DNA of 64,000 nucleotides from Carya illinoinensis (lineage: Eukaryota > Streptophyta > Magnoliopsida > Fagales > Juglandaceae): NCBI RefSeq assembly GCF_018687715.1, contig NC_056752.1:46975501-47039500 (forward strand), written 5' to 3'. Made by a program: the position numbers and the translations under genes. The notes beneath the pieces are model-generated. The model searched no databases. It was not told where the DNA came from and saw only the letters and a program-made list of their open reading frames with translations. Shown here piece by piece: positions 47,522-57,265 of the stretch (position 1 is the stretch's first letter; the number at the start of each line of letters is the position of its first letter).

Positions 47522-48537
47522 CAATCCTGCTACAGTCAGTCGGGGGATGCAAACGCCGGGTAAGCGTGCAGGCCACGTCAATTAAATTAAAAATAAAAAA
47601 TAAAAAATGACAAAAACAAGAAAGAAAGACACAGGTGGTCATCTTCTTCGTTTGGGTCTCTCTTCTTCGCGTGGGTCTCTCAGATCTCTTGTCTTCGTCT
47701 TCGAGTGGGTAGATGAAAAAGACAAATCTTTGGGTCTTTGTGTGGGTCGTCTTCGTGGATAGATGAAAAATGCAAATCTTTTTCATGATCATTTCAATTT
47801 TTTTAGTTCTACAGAATGCTAACTTTTTGGTGTCAACACTCAGAATTGGTATTCTTTTTTGTTTTTACTTATCGTCAACAACCAAAGGGAGTATTGAGCT
47901 TTCAGTATTTACCTTTTTGGTATCAATGATTTTTTTTTGGCATCTACGATTTTTGTGTTTATATATATTTTTTATTGGATGCAGCTATAACCTTGATAAG
48001 CTTTATCTGTGTGGTTTGAAGAAAAGAGGCCTGATGGATTTCGATGCCTATGATTATTTGGAGAAAACTGTTGAAAATTTCGTGCCCCAAAAAGACTAAG
48101 AAGGTGCTTTCAACGGTGATGGTGAAACTGAGAAGTATGTAGACAAAGATCATAGTCGAAGTTCGAAATATAGGAATGAGGAGATGGATGATTATGCAGA
48201 ACGAAGCTCCAAGTGCTCAAGATCTGAAGATGAGTCGCATGATCTTGATCAACATAGAGAGGGGCTCATCTCATCAAAGATTGTGGTCTAGAGATGGGGA
48301 AAGAGATCGGCACAGGAGTAGTCGGGAACATAAGGATAAAGAGAGAGACTGGGATAGAGATAGGGATAGGGAGGAGAGGAATGCAAAGGATAGAAACAAG
48401 GATAGAGATAGAGAGCGGGATCGCGATCGCGATCGCGATTGAGATAGAGATTTTACACAATACGCACCGTTTCATTAAGGACACGTAGGACCCGACTACT
48501 CCGCGACTACCCCTTCCGCTTGCAGTTAGCATTTTTC
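47522..48537. mobile_element. Pack-MULE carrying a splicing-factor gene fragment
   Basis: 1016 bp flanked by an exact 9 bp duplication, TTCCTTTGA, at 47513-47521 and 48538-48546. Unit A reads through this point near 6480. The ends are imperfect inverted repeats: CCTGCTACAGTCAGTCGG on the left and, on the minus strand of the right end, AATGCTAACTGCAAGCGG. The interior holds intron-like T-rich sequence and part of a CC1/RBM39-like coding region instead of a transposase, which is the definition of a Pack-MULE. Confidence 0.82.
48034..48442 (+). pseudogene. Captured fragment of CC1/RBM39-like splicing factor (N-terminal RS/RD-rich part)
   Basis: The frame starts ATG at 48034 with MDFDAYDYLEKTVEN, which matches the N terminus of plant CC1-like (RBM39/CAPER type) splicing factors. 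A stop follows at about 48097. The sequence then continues with RSSKCSRSEDES and, after a frame change, RDRHRSSREHKDKERDWDRD and further Arg/Asp/Glu repeats to 48442. In the intact family this region precedes RNA-recognition motifs, which are absent here. The parent gene is not in the window. No protein beyond short peptides is expected. Confidence 0.8.
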
Positions 48538-48546
48538 TTCCTTTGA

Positions 48547-48692
48547 AATATCTCAGTAAATGGTGCGAGTGTGTTGGTCTCCACCGATCTTCCAAATCTT
48601 TTTTTTTTTCCATTTTTTTTTAAATTTTATTTATTTAGTAGAAAATAAATTTCATTTAATTCACGAAAGAAGTTAAAGTTGTGACTGATAAA

Positions 48693-48735
<43 letters not shown>

Positions 48736-50365
48736 CCCTATATTACAAACCAAACTATTCACCATTTGGAGCTTTCCCGCATACAAATTCCTTTATGGTG
48801 GGCATTGTCTTAATTTCAATAAACTCTCTAATGACAAAATTTTCTGAGATGTGAGACTTTGTAACAATAAAGATGTCCATCCTGATTTATCTGTGAATAA
48901 CACCCCTCAGTATAAACAGAGATATCTATCCCCAACCTCCAAAGGAGGAGAGGGAACACTAACTCCCATCCTCCAAAGGAGAAGAGGGACCACCAACTCC
49001 ATCAAACAATATGTCCAATATCCTGTTTCCTATTATTTTTTCCTAAACACAAACAACCGAATAGAAATAGATAAGAATTCTGAACAAAACAATAATTCAA
49101 CAAAACGAAACTAGAAATACACAGAAAACCAAAAAAACACTGAGCAAGTATGTAAAAAAAGATAAATAACTAATTTCGATTGATTAGATGGATATTAAAT
49201 TTTTAAACAATAGAGTGCCGACCTACATATCAGATTATATTAGTCTCCTCTTATGCCACAAGATGAAGATGGAGATATTGCACAGAAAAAGAGAAATAAG
49301 ATAGAGATGACTGTATGTAACATAACTCAAAAGTAAAATGAGGAAGATGAGAGAAAGTGTAGAAAGGAATAGGAAAATCGAAATTGAAAATGGAGTGTTT
49401 TTCCTTTAATGTCGGGGAGAGGTAATTATGGAGAGAGAGAGAGAGACAACCAGTTGGCTTGAACTATGGTGCTGGATTGTATACCTTCATTATCACTATT
49501 AACTTAAATCCATTTTCTGAGACTACTTTAGGGGTTATTTAGAAATAATTTATTTCTAATCCCATATCTCATTTCACCTCATCTTATCACATCTAATTTT
49601 TTTTCAAAACATCACTTAAAGATAAATACTTTCAAACTAATCATTACAACTTTTTTAAACTTTCAAATAAAATACAATATAAATACAAAAATAAAATAAT
49701 ATTAAAAAATTATATTATAACAATATTTTAACTTTATAATATTTTTATTTAATTTTTTTTCTCTGATCATTTCCCAAAATCTAATAAATATTTAACTCAA
49801 ACTATTTAATACTATTAATAAATCATCTTACTACTATTTACAAAATTATAATCTCATCTCCTCTAATAAAAACTTAGTTTTTGTCACTAGAATTCCTTCA
49901 AGGAATCGGAGTTGGATCACACGTTTATTTGGACTATTTTATATGTTTACTTTTATGAGGTTTTGTTGTGGTTAAAATATTTTTCTTAATATAATACTAA
50001 GTTTGAAATGTTTTTAGCGCACACTATTATAATTTTTTTTGTTTTATCAAAATAAAGCACATTTAAGTATGATCACGTTGTATTAAAAAAAGTACGATCA
50101 CGTCATTAATTTCTTTTTCAAAAGAACGCATCGAGAATTAATTATTTTTTATAGGTTTCAGGATTAATTATTTAATTACTACAAATGTAAAGAAATTATA
50201 TAAAAATAAACTTATGACTAATGTATTTTTTTTTAAATTTATTAGATCGATTTTATAATAAAAATAATTTTATAATCTGATATATTATATTAAATTACTT
50301 TAATTTATAAATTTATTTTCATATAATTATTTTATGACTAAAGGATTTGCCATATATATAATAAA
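48547..50365. other. Desaturase C 3' flank with a poly(A)-bearing C-specific insert
   Basis: 48600-49240 has no counterpart in units A or B and contains a T run near 48599 and 39 A at 48696-48734. It could be a retroposed piece, but no LINE or SINE protein or promoter box is visible. From about 49256 the flank is again collinear with 6755-7835 and 13200-14430. Confidence 0.45.
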
Positions 50366-53109
50366 CTACCCGTCAAAAATCCAACTAAAAGAAATGGTGG
50401 GTACTTTTTGAGCCTGTGAAAGAGCTCTCTCCTCTGGCTTTCTTATTCTTTGGGTTAATCCACAAACATAGTCCTGGGCCTCTCGTCCCTCCCTCGAAAG
50501 TCCAGTTAGCTTCTCCACGTTCCATCTTGCAACCAGATGTTCAAGTATCTCTCTATAATCCCTGGTCGTGTACACTCCAATGCGAGAGGCGACATCAGCA
50601 TAGTGATGGAAAAGATCATGGTCTTGTCCATCTTACATTAAGTGGGCTGGCATTAATATTTTCTTCCTCATCAAGTCGGCAAAGGCCATTACTGTTTCAT
50701 TTGGATCCAGCTCGAAGAGTTTCTCTACTATATTGGTATAAGTAGCTTCGTGGCGCTTTTCATCCGAAGCAATTGCTCCACATATTTGAGCAAGCATCTT
50801 GTCCCAATGCTTCATTGCAAGCTTGGCTGTATTACCATGGGAGATAAATGTTGCCCTTTCTTGGAACGATGTGTAGATGGTTAAAAGGTAGGGATTGCCC
50901 ACCAACCCAATATCCTATATATGTTCTCGAAAGGAAAACGTTAACTAGTTTGACGGATTATGGTGATATACATGAACGAGACCAAAAAAATAAAAGGAAG
51001 AAAGTGTTATTCATCATCACATGATATAGCTATGTTTTACTTGTTTATTTCAATCATGATTTGATACTATATCAGAGAAATATTTGGTCTAAAAAAATAT
51101 TATAAAATAAAATTTACAAATTGATGTAACTTGATATGATATAATAGATTATATAATTTTTTTCTTTTTATTGTAAAGTGGATATACATATCAAATTAAG
51201 TTACATTAATTTGTAATTTTTTTTTTGTACATAGACTTAGCACTTACTCATCACCGTGAAATGATTAATAGTATTTTGGATGGCAGGGCAAAGAGAGAGA
51301 TAAAAGCGACATAGAAAACTTTCTATGTTAAAATGACTTGTCATGATATACATATATTCCTACCATTCCTGATCCGATAAAATAATGAATTGTTTTCTCA
51401 ATTTGTTTCATGTCCACTAGTCCAGAAAGGAAGAGATATTTATTGAGAAGATCGTCATGTCTATTTTCTTCTGCACTCCTTCCCTTGGCCCATATTATCC
51501 GAGGTGTCTTTCTCACGTCTGTTTCATCATGATAAATTTCCGTGCCATTGATAGTAGCATGGTAAGTTGGAAGGGCTTCTTCTGTGATCATATCGCCGAC
51601 CAAGACAATAAAATAGTCGTTCGGAATGTCCTTTGTTCTCTTTCTCAGTTCATTGACTTGCTCTACAAATCCATCTGACGTAGGATCTGGCAAAAAGTCT
51701 TGTGGTTGCCAAGATTGCTCAACAGGTTTTAGGAGGATTAAGACATTCCTTCTAGCCCAGTCCTCCATGGACTTGAATATTTCTACATTTTCTGGTAGCA
51801 TGGTGCGGGCTCTGGGAGCATATATGGCTTTAGTACTAGGACTGTGATGACCCGCTTTTAAGTGTATTTTCGTTGAAATAATTGTTTTTATTTTAATTAA
51901 TATATTAGTTATTTATTTTAATTTATTTTCGTTTTAAAATTGATTTTTAATTTAATTTAATTTATTTGAGGTTGTGTTTTATTTCTTTTAGTTGTTTTGT
52001 GGTTTTAATCTTTTTTGGCGGTTTGTTTCGTTTTCCCAGAGTGAGGACTGGACCTCATCTCTTTTCACATCTTTTTTCCCTTTTTTCTCTTTTTCCTTTC
52101 TTTTTCTTTTTCTTCTTTTTCTTTTTTTTCTTTCTTTCTTTCTCTCTCCCCGATTCGGACCCCCCCGTGCTCTCTCTCTCTCTCCTCCCTCTCCCTCACG
52201 CCGGCGTCACCTTCTCCAGCCCCTACCGCCGCCGTCCAGCCACCGTTCGGCCTCCCACCGGTCCCATTCTCTTCCTCTCCCTCCGGTGCACCACCCCTCC
52301 AAAACCCACCCCCAACCGGCCGGCCGTTTGGCCGGAAAAGCTCCAAGAAGGGCGCACGGATTTTGCTCCGATCCGCCGCCGTCGCTCCACCTCCGGCCAC
52401 CATTTCTTAACCACTTCATCACCGACTCCTTGCCGTCCTAACCCACACATTTCCGGCCTCCAACGACCACCGGAACAGCTCCTACGAGCTTAGTTTCCGT
52501 TTTGGGTAATCCGGCCATTTCCGGCCATTCCGCCACCACCCACGGCCGTTCGTCGCTTCCAATAGCTTCACAACCATCCCTAGACCACCCCCTATCAATT
52601 TCATGTCCTAGTTTGTCCCCGTTCAAAAGTGGGTTTTTCAAACCCATGGCCACAGTGAATTTTCACTGTGACGTTACTTTTCCGGCGCCGTTTGCGACGC
52701 CGCTTGTTTTCTAAAATTGCCATATAGCGCTGTAAGTATTTTTCAAACCCTATTTTCAGATTTTAATATATATTGCTCATTCAATTATTTATTGTTGTTG
52801 GTTGTTGATTCCGGACTGAGTCCGAAGAGTTTCGGGGGTCGGATGGATGGAGGACGGAGTTGCCTGTTTATTTGATTTATGATTGTTGGTTTATTTTTTT
52901 ATGCATTGTTGTGGCATTACATGGTGCATGCATGTGTGTTGTGGAGTTATGTGAAAAGCCTGTGTATTGGCGTGAGTGGTTTTGCGGGTGCGTGTGTATC
53001 ACGAGCCCAAGCCGGGATGGGTTATTATCTCGGTAGAGCTCCTCTGGTCACTCGGGAGCGGAATAAACTGAGTGATGTCCCCTGAGTTGTCGAAAGAGAT
53101 GACGGGAGC

Positions 53110-53245
53110 GAGGCTAGGGGATGCTTGGCTACGAACGCGCCGGGCGCGGAACCGGGCATCGCCCTACTCACCGACTCCGTGGCCCTTTGCTGGCGAGGGC
53201 TAGAGGATGCTTGGCTACGCACGCGCGGGGCGCGGAACTGGGCAT
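53110..53245. repeat. Direct repeat in the solo LTR
   Basis: The phrase GGATGCTTGGCTACG followed by a GGGCGCGGAAC and GGGCATCGC segment occurs twice, near 53120 and 53206, about 86 bp apart. Confidence 0.8.
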
Positions 53246-53365
53246 CGCTTGTTAGGTGTCACATGCGTGGTGGTACTCTGCGGTGTGACACTGGAGCCAG
53301 GGTGTGCGGATGACCCCTAGGGGAGGTCATGGTGCATACGGTTAAAATTGGATAATGGTTTATGA

Positions 53366-53530
53366 GGCCAAATGGGACTTTTGGTGTGGGCCAGATGGAC
53401 TTCTGGCGAGATATTGGGCCGGATGGACTTCTGGCGAGATATTGGGCCAAATGGACTTTTGGCGGCCAAATGTGACTTTTGGCGTGTTTTTCAGAAAGGA
53501 TATGTTTTGGGCCAAACGGGTTTTTGGCGT
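53366..53530. repeat. Short tandem repeats (ATGGACTTCTGGCGAG) in the solo LTR
   Basis: Four to five imperfect copies of a 16-35 bp unit built on GGGCC..ATGGACTT(C/T)TGGCG, ending near 53530. Confidence 0.75.
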
Positions 53531-53975
53531 GTGTGGAAAACTTGGGTTTTATGGGCTTTGTGCATTGGGCATGGTTCATGCATCTTGTTTGAGTTTTATG
53601 TGTTTTTATCTGGTAGTGTTTGGGTTTTACTTACCTGCGGTACCATTCGTGGTTCCGTAGCTTTTGGTGCAGAGTTAGAGGACGAAGAGGAGGACGCTGA
53701 GCCCGAGGATGTGGCTCCGCCGGGTTGCTGATGCTATCTTTTTATTTATTAAAACTGTATTTGTGTTTTGTAATATTTCATCTATGTATGTTTTAAACAG
53801 CTTGTATTACGTTAAGAAAAATTCTAGTACTTAGTTATGACTTTTGTTATCCGCTGCGTTTTCTTTTGCACATTTGTTGCCTTTGCACACACTTGGCACC
53901 CGTCGATGGGATGGTGACCCGGGTTGTCACCATCCGGACGTCTCAACTTCCCCGTGTTTGGGCGTGGGGATTTGG

Positions 53976-54005
53976 GGGCGTCACAAGGACGGCGTGACGC
54001 CCCCC
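53976..54005. repeat. Inverted copy of the LTR tip beside the solo LTR
   Basis: GGGGCGTCAC at the LTR end and GTGACGCCCC just after the target duplication are reverse complements around AAGGACGGC. Relative to genes A and B the right-hand copy is an extra 10 bp in the exon. Confidence 0.8.
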
Positions 54006-54488
54006 CAAAAGAGATCATATTAGTCCCTCTAAAACTAAATAATGAAAAGGAAAAACAATCACAAATGTTAGGCTAGCTAGCTCATGTTCATCACGAAGAA
54101 GTCAATTAAAATAGTCAAAATAAAAACCAATTAGTCGTGGGATAATGATCATTTTGAAAATAAAAATTTTATGTGGAGTCATTTTTATGTATTTTTTTAT
54201 ACATTCCACTAATATGATTGATTAATTAAGTATTAAAAAAAATTAATACAACCAATTATATTAATAAAGTGATCAATAAATATATAAAAATGACTGTATG
54301 CAATATTACTATATTAAAAAGATCAATAGACTCACGTAACTAGAATACTTATGGTAGAGGCCGGTGGAAGTCATAGAAAACTTGGGAGATCTTCGAGCTC
54401 TCGTAGATGGCTGAGTATTTTTAATTAGTGAAATCGGAAGGGGTGTCTGAAAGGTACTGGAGCAGCTGTTCATGAGTTTTAAATCCAT

Positions 54489-55050
54489 GCGGCCTTGTTC
54501 TTTAAGATCGATCACTAGCTATAAGTTCTAAATAAGAAAGATATTGGACAGTCTCTGATTTTAAATGTAATTAAAAAATCAAGTAAAAGTATATTTCTAC
54601 AAATTCATCAAAAATACATATTTCACGAGGAAATGAAATAAAATAATAATCAATATCTGTAACTTGATGGCTCCTTAACCCTCATAATTACTGGAAAAAG
54701 AAATAATGAAGAACAAGATGATAAACCAGAGAAAATGAATAAATCCAAAGAGTTTTGCTACATACAAGCACAGTTGAGCACTAATCTGTGTACTAACATT
54801 GATTTATTCATACTTAAAATTTAAATTAACACTGTTTTCAATAAAATCTACTTTTTGACCAATCACATCACATTAATACACAAATTAGTGTACAATTATG
54901 CTTACAACTATACTTTTTCAAATCCAAATACTTTCAAGAGATCGATATATAAAAAGAAAAGCTTTCGATCTGTGCATGAATCATACCGTACGTATAGTAA
55001 CGTGCGAAAGCTAGCACTAGCTTTCTGTCTTTGGAATATGCTTGGAGGCT
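54489..55050 (-). promoter_or_regulatory. Upstream region of desaturase C with MITE insertion
   Basis: Homologous to 10332-10660 and 16166-16500. It contains the second 170 bp MULE-type MITE at 54750-54919. After it, homology moves to the CATACCGTACG block seen near 11543 and 31990, so about 900 bp of the A/B upstream flank is missing in C. Confidence 0.6.
54750..54919. mobile_element. Mutator-type MITE, 170 bp, copy in the C flank
   Basis: Flanked by an exact 9 bp duplication AAATCCAAA at 54741-54749 and 54920-54928. The empty sites in A and B are near 10627 and 16456. It starts GAGTTTTGCTAC and ends ACTTTTTC, like the member at 13320-13489 of identical length. Confidence 0.85.
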
Positions 55051-55549
55051 GATTGTGCTCTGATTAAGCCCCTTTACATATGAGCAGATCAACCAGTTGC
55101 ATGGGGGAAATGGAAATTAAATCAAATACGAGTACATGCAAATGTTGTGAGGGAATTATATATTTGGCTTGTACGTCTTCCAAGTGAGGAATTAGTTAAG
55201 AAGCAAAGTCCAGCTCAAAGTCCTCTTCCTTTTCCGATCTTTGCTTAACTTTTAGACCAATGCTTATAGCTTATATATATATACTTGCAAAGACTCTACT
55301 CGCACCCGGGGTTGGGAACCTCTGTGTACACGTCCATCCACGTGTAAAAATAAAACGGGCATTTTCGTTCAAATGCAATACACATCCATCCTCTGATCTT
55401 CTTCTTTGCATCTTCTTCTCCTCATCTAAAACGTAGCACTTCCTTATGTATACCCACGGAACATATTCGGCATTTAGCAAGCTTTCTTTGCCAAACTCCC
55501 AAATCTTGTTCTGCTTCACATAGGTTCCTCCTCCTTCCATTTACCTCAC

Positions 55550-55620
<71 letters not shown>

Positions 55621-56560
55621 CGCTTTAGCGTGTGGCGTTGTCGCTAAAGAGGACATGCATTTTTCTCGGACATGAATATGAAGAAATTGTCGTTTTCTCG
55701 GACATGCTTCTGGGTTTGGTTTGGGAGTTTGTATTTCTCTCGTTGTTCTTGTTGCATTTTTCCTGAACAATTTGTTGAAGATTCTCACAAGGAAACCCTT
55801 TGTTGGCAAGTATTGCTAACTTTTCTTATTTTTCTCTTTTTTTATTCTTTTGTTTGTGGGACGAGACCCACAGATAAAATGGAGATGGCAGTCAAATAAT
55901 GGATATGTGAAATGAAGATGGCAGCCAAATGGGTGTAACGTCCCAAGGCCCATTTTGATTTCTAAGACCCATTTTGGCGTTGGCTGGATGGATTTCATTT
56001 GCTTCTGAAATCTTTTTTTCAATAAAATAATATCGAATGGCCATAGCCGGCCCCCCTAAAGGTACCAAACATCGGGTATCTGTAGCAAAGTTGATATACT
56101 TGGGTTCCATCTCTCTCCATATATACTTATACATGTGTATATATACATATATAAATATATATATATTTATGTATATTTAAAAATACATATACATGCACGT
56201 ATATACACACAAAATTTAATTTAATTCCTCTTATTGATCTAAATTTTTAAAATGATTTATCAAAGAATAATATTAGATAAATATTAAGGTATGCAAACTA
56301 TCCTTATTATATATTTAAAAACAGAAAGGTCATCATTAGAAAATAATTTATTATTATATATATCAAATTTATCATTATTATTTTTAAATAAATATAGGAT
56401 ACTTACAAATTCTATTTTTTTTTTTTTTGTAAGTACAAATTCTAAAATTGCACCACAACTGAAAATATAAATAGAATTACAGGGTGCATGTTTTAACTTG
56501 GGAGTAATGAAGCTTGCTGCACTAGCTAGCTAGCTAGGCAAGTACTGCACGTTATACGAA
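55051..56560. other. Intergenic region, no gene recognised
   Basis: Contains a (CT)n run at 55551-55617, a TA-rich stretch at 56110-56220 and AT-rich sequence to 56560. Short frames around 55270-55900 on both strands show no family resemblance. The end of the homology to units A and B lies near 55060, so this is sequence outside the duplicated cluster. Confidence 0.5.
55551..55617. repeat. (CT)n microsatellite, about 67 bp
   Basis: Uninterrupted CT repeat; reading frames over it (Arg-Glu repeats on the minus strand) are artefacts. Confidence 0.95.
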
Positions 56561-57129
56561 AAATATAGGCATTATGGAGAGCCTAATTCGACATGATCCA
56601 AGAGCATCGGTGGTACAAAGGGTGGCTCTTCCGTTAGTTTCTTTATCGTGTCTCTCATCTATGCGAGTCTTGCCTCCATTGATTTGCTTTGTTCTCCTTC
56701 ATTCCAAGTGGTTTGAGATCACGTTGTTGCCAGCATACAAAAGACACACTTCTATAGGAAATATTCCATAGATAGTGCCACTTTTGATATTGTGTTTCGT
56801 AACTCGAGAAACTCCACAGAAGCCCAATCCGATAACTTACAACTAAGAAGAAATAAAAGCTCTGAGGTGGTGAGGGATACCTCCAATACTCAAGTTAGTG
56901 TATAGTTTTCTGATAGGTTGTGGAGAATAAAGTGTAAGTACAAAAGAGAAGAAGAAGAGATCCCCCTCAATAAGGGAGGGGATATCTGTACTTGGCCCGA
57001 ACCTCACCAACGGGAGAAGATCGTGGGGTGTCAGTTCGTACTTAGGTCAAGCGCTGCTGTCAGCCTCCTGCCAGACAACAGTGTGGTAGGGCATGGTCGT
57101 GGCGACCGCTAGCATCCCAAGAAGCACGT
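56561..57129. other. Unassigned segment
   Basis: A 65-codon frame at 56574-56771 and a 64-codon frame at 56918-57112 do not resemble a known product. Base composition is less AT-rich than the flanks, which might mean old coding or transposon material. Confidence 0.25.
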
Positions 57130-57265
57130 CGTAGTGTGTTTTTACACACTTTATTAATATGATTAGTCAAAATAATTATTTTATATTAAAAAAAGTAACG
57201 CAACTAATCACATTAATAGAGTGTACAATGATTACGTAAAAATGACTACACATAAAATGTTTGAT
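57130..57265. repeat. AT-rich MITE, same family as in desaturase intron 1
   Basis: The left arm has TTTACACACTTTATTAATATG. The right arm has CACATTAATAGAGTGTAC followed by ACGTAAAAATGAC. The two are imperfect inverted repeats and match the intron 1 element of the desaturases. No target duplication could be fixed. Confidence 0.6.

Larger units (their letters stand above)
51843..53985. mobile_element. Solo LTR, 2143 bp, inserted in desaturase C exon 2
   Basis: Starts TGTGATGACCC and ends GGCGTCACA, with a 5 bp target duplication AGGAC at 51838-51842 and 53986-53990. Genes A and B keep the uninterrupted exon. No interior region or second LTR remains, so the parent element was removed by LTR-LTR recombination. 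The TGTAACAG...GCGTCACA LTRs of the large element at 21359-31318 have similar ends, suggesting a related but different family. It contains a T-rich then C-rich stretch at 52060-52420 and short tandem repeats at 53110-53240 and 53370-53530. Confidence 0.9.
50366..54488 (-). pseudogene. Acyl-ACP desaturase C, inactivated copy
   Basis: The exon layout matches A and B: exon 1 at 54340-54488, exon 2 at 51364-51842 plus 53991-54028 (split by a solo LTR), exon 3 at 50366-50914. Four defects are visible. First, the LTR insertion at 51843-53985 lies in exon 2, near the GGRPSTK codons. Second, an extra GTGACGCCCC-like insert follows the target duplication. Third, a stop replaces Tyr in LMYDG at 50633-50635. 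Fourth, the exon 1 donor reads TTACG where A and B have GTACG. EENRHG also reads EENRHD. The start codon, the other splice sites and most other codons are still readable, so decay looks recent. Confidence 0.93.

Noticed and set aside
48266..48613. 115-codon minus-strand frame in the Pack-MULE
   Set aside because: Antisense of the captured Arg/Asp repeat (Ile/Ser/Ala repeats); not a separate gene.
51966..52493. 175-codon proline/serine-rich frame in the solo LTR
   Set aside because: It overlaps several other open frames in low-complexity CT-rich then GC-rich sequence and has no recognisable domain. LTRs of this size often contain such frames.
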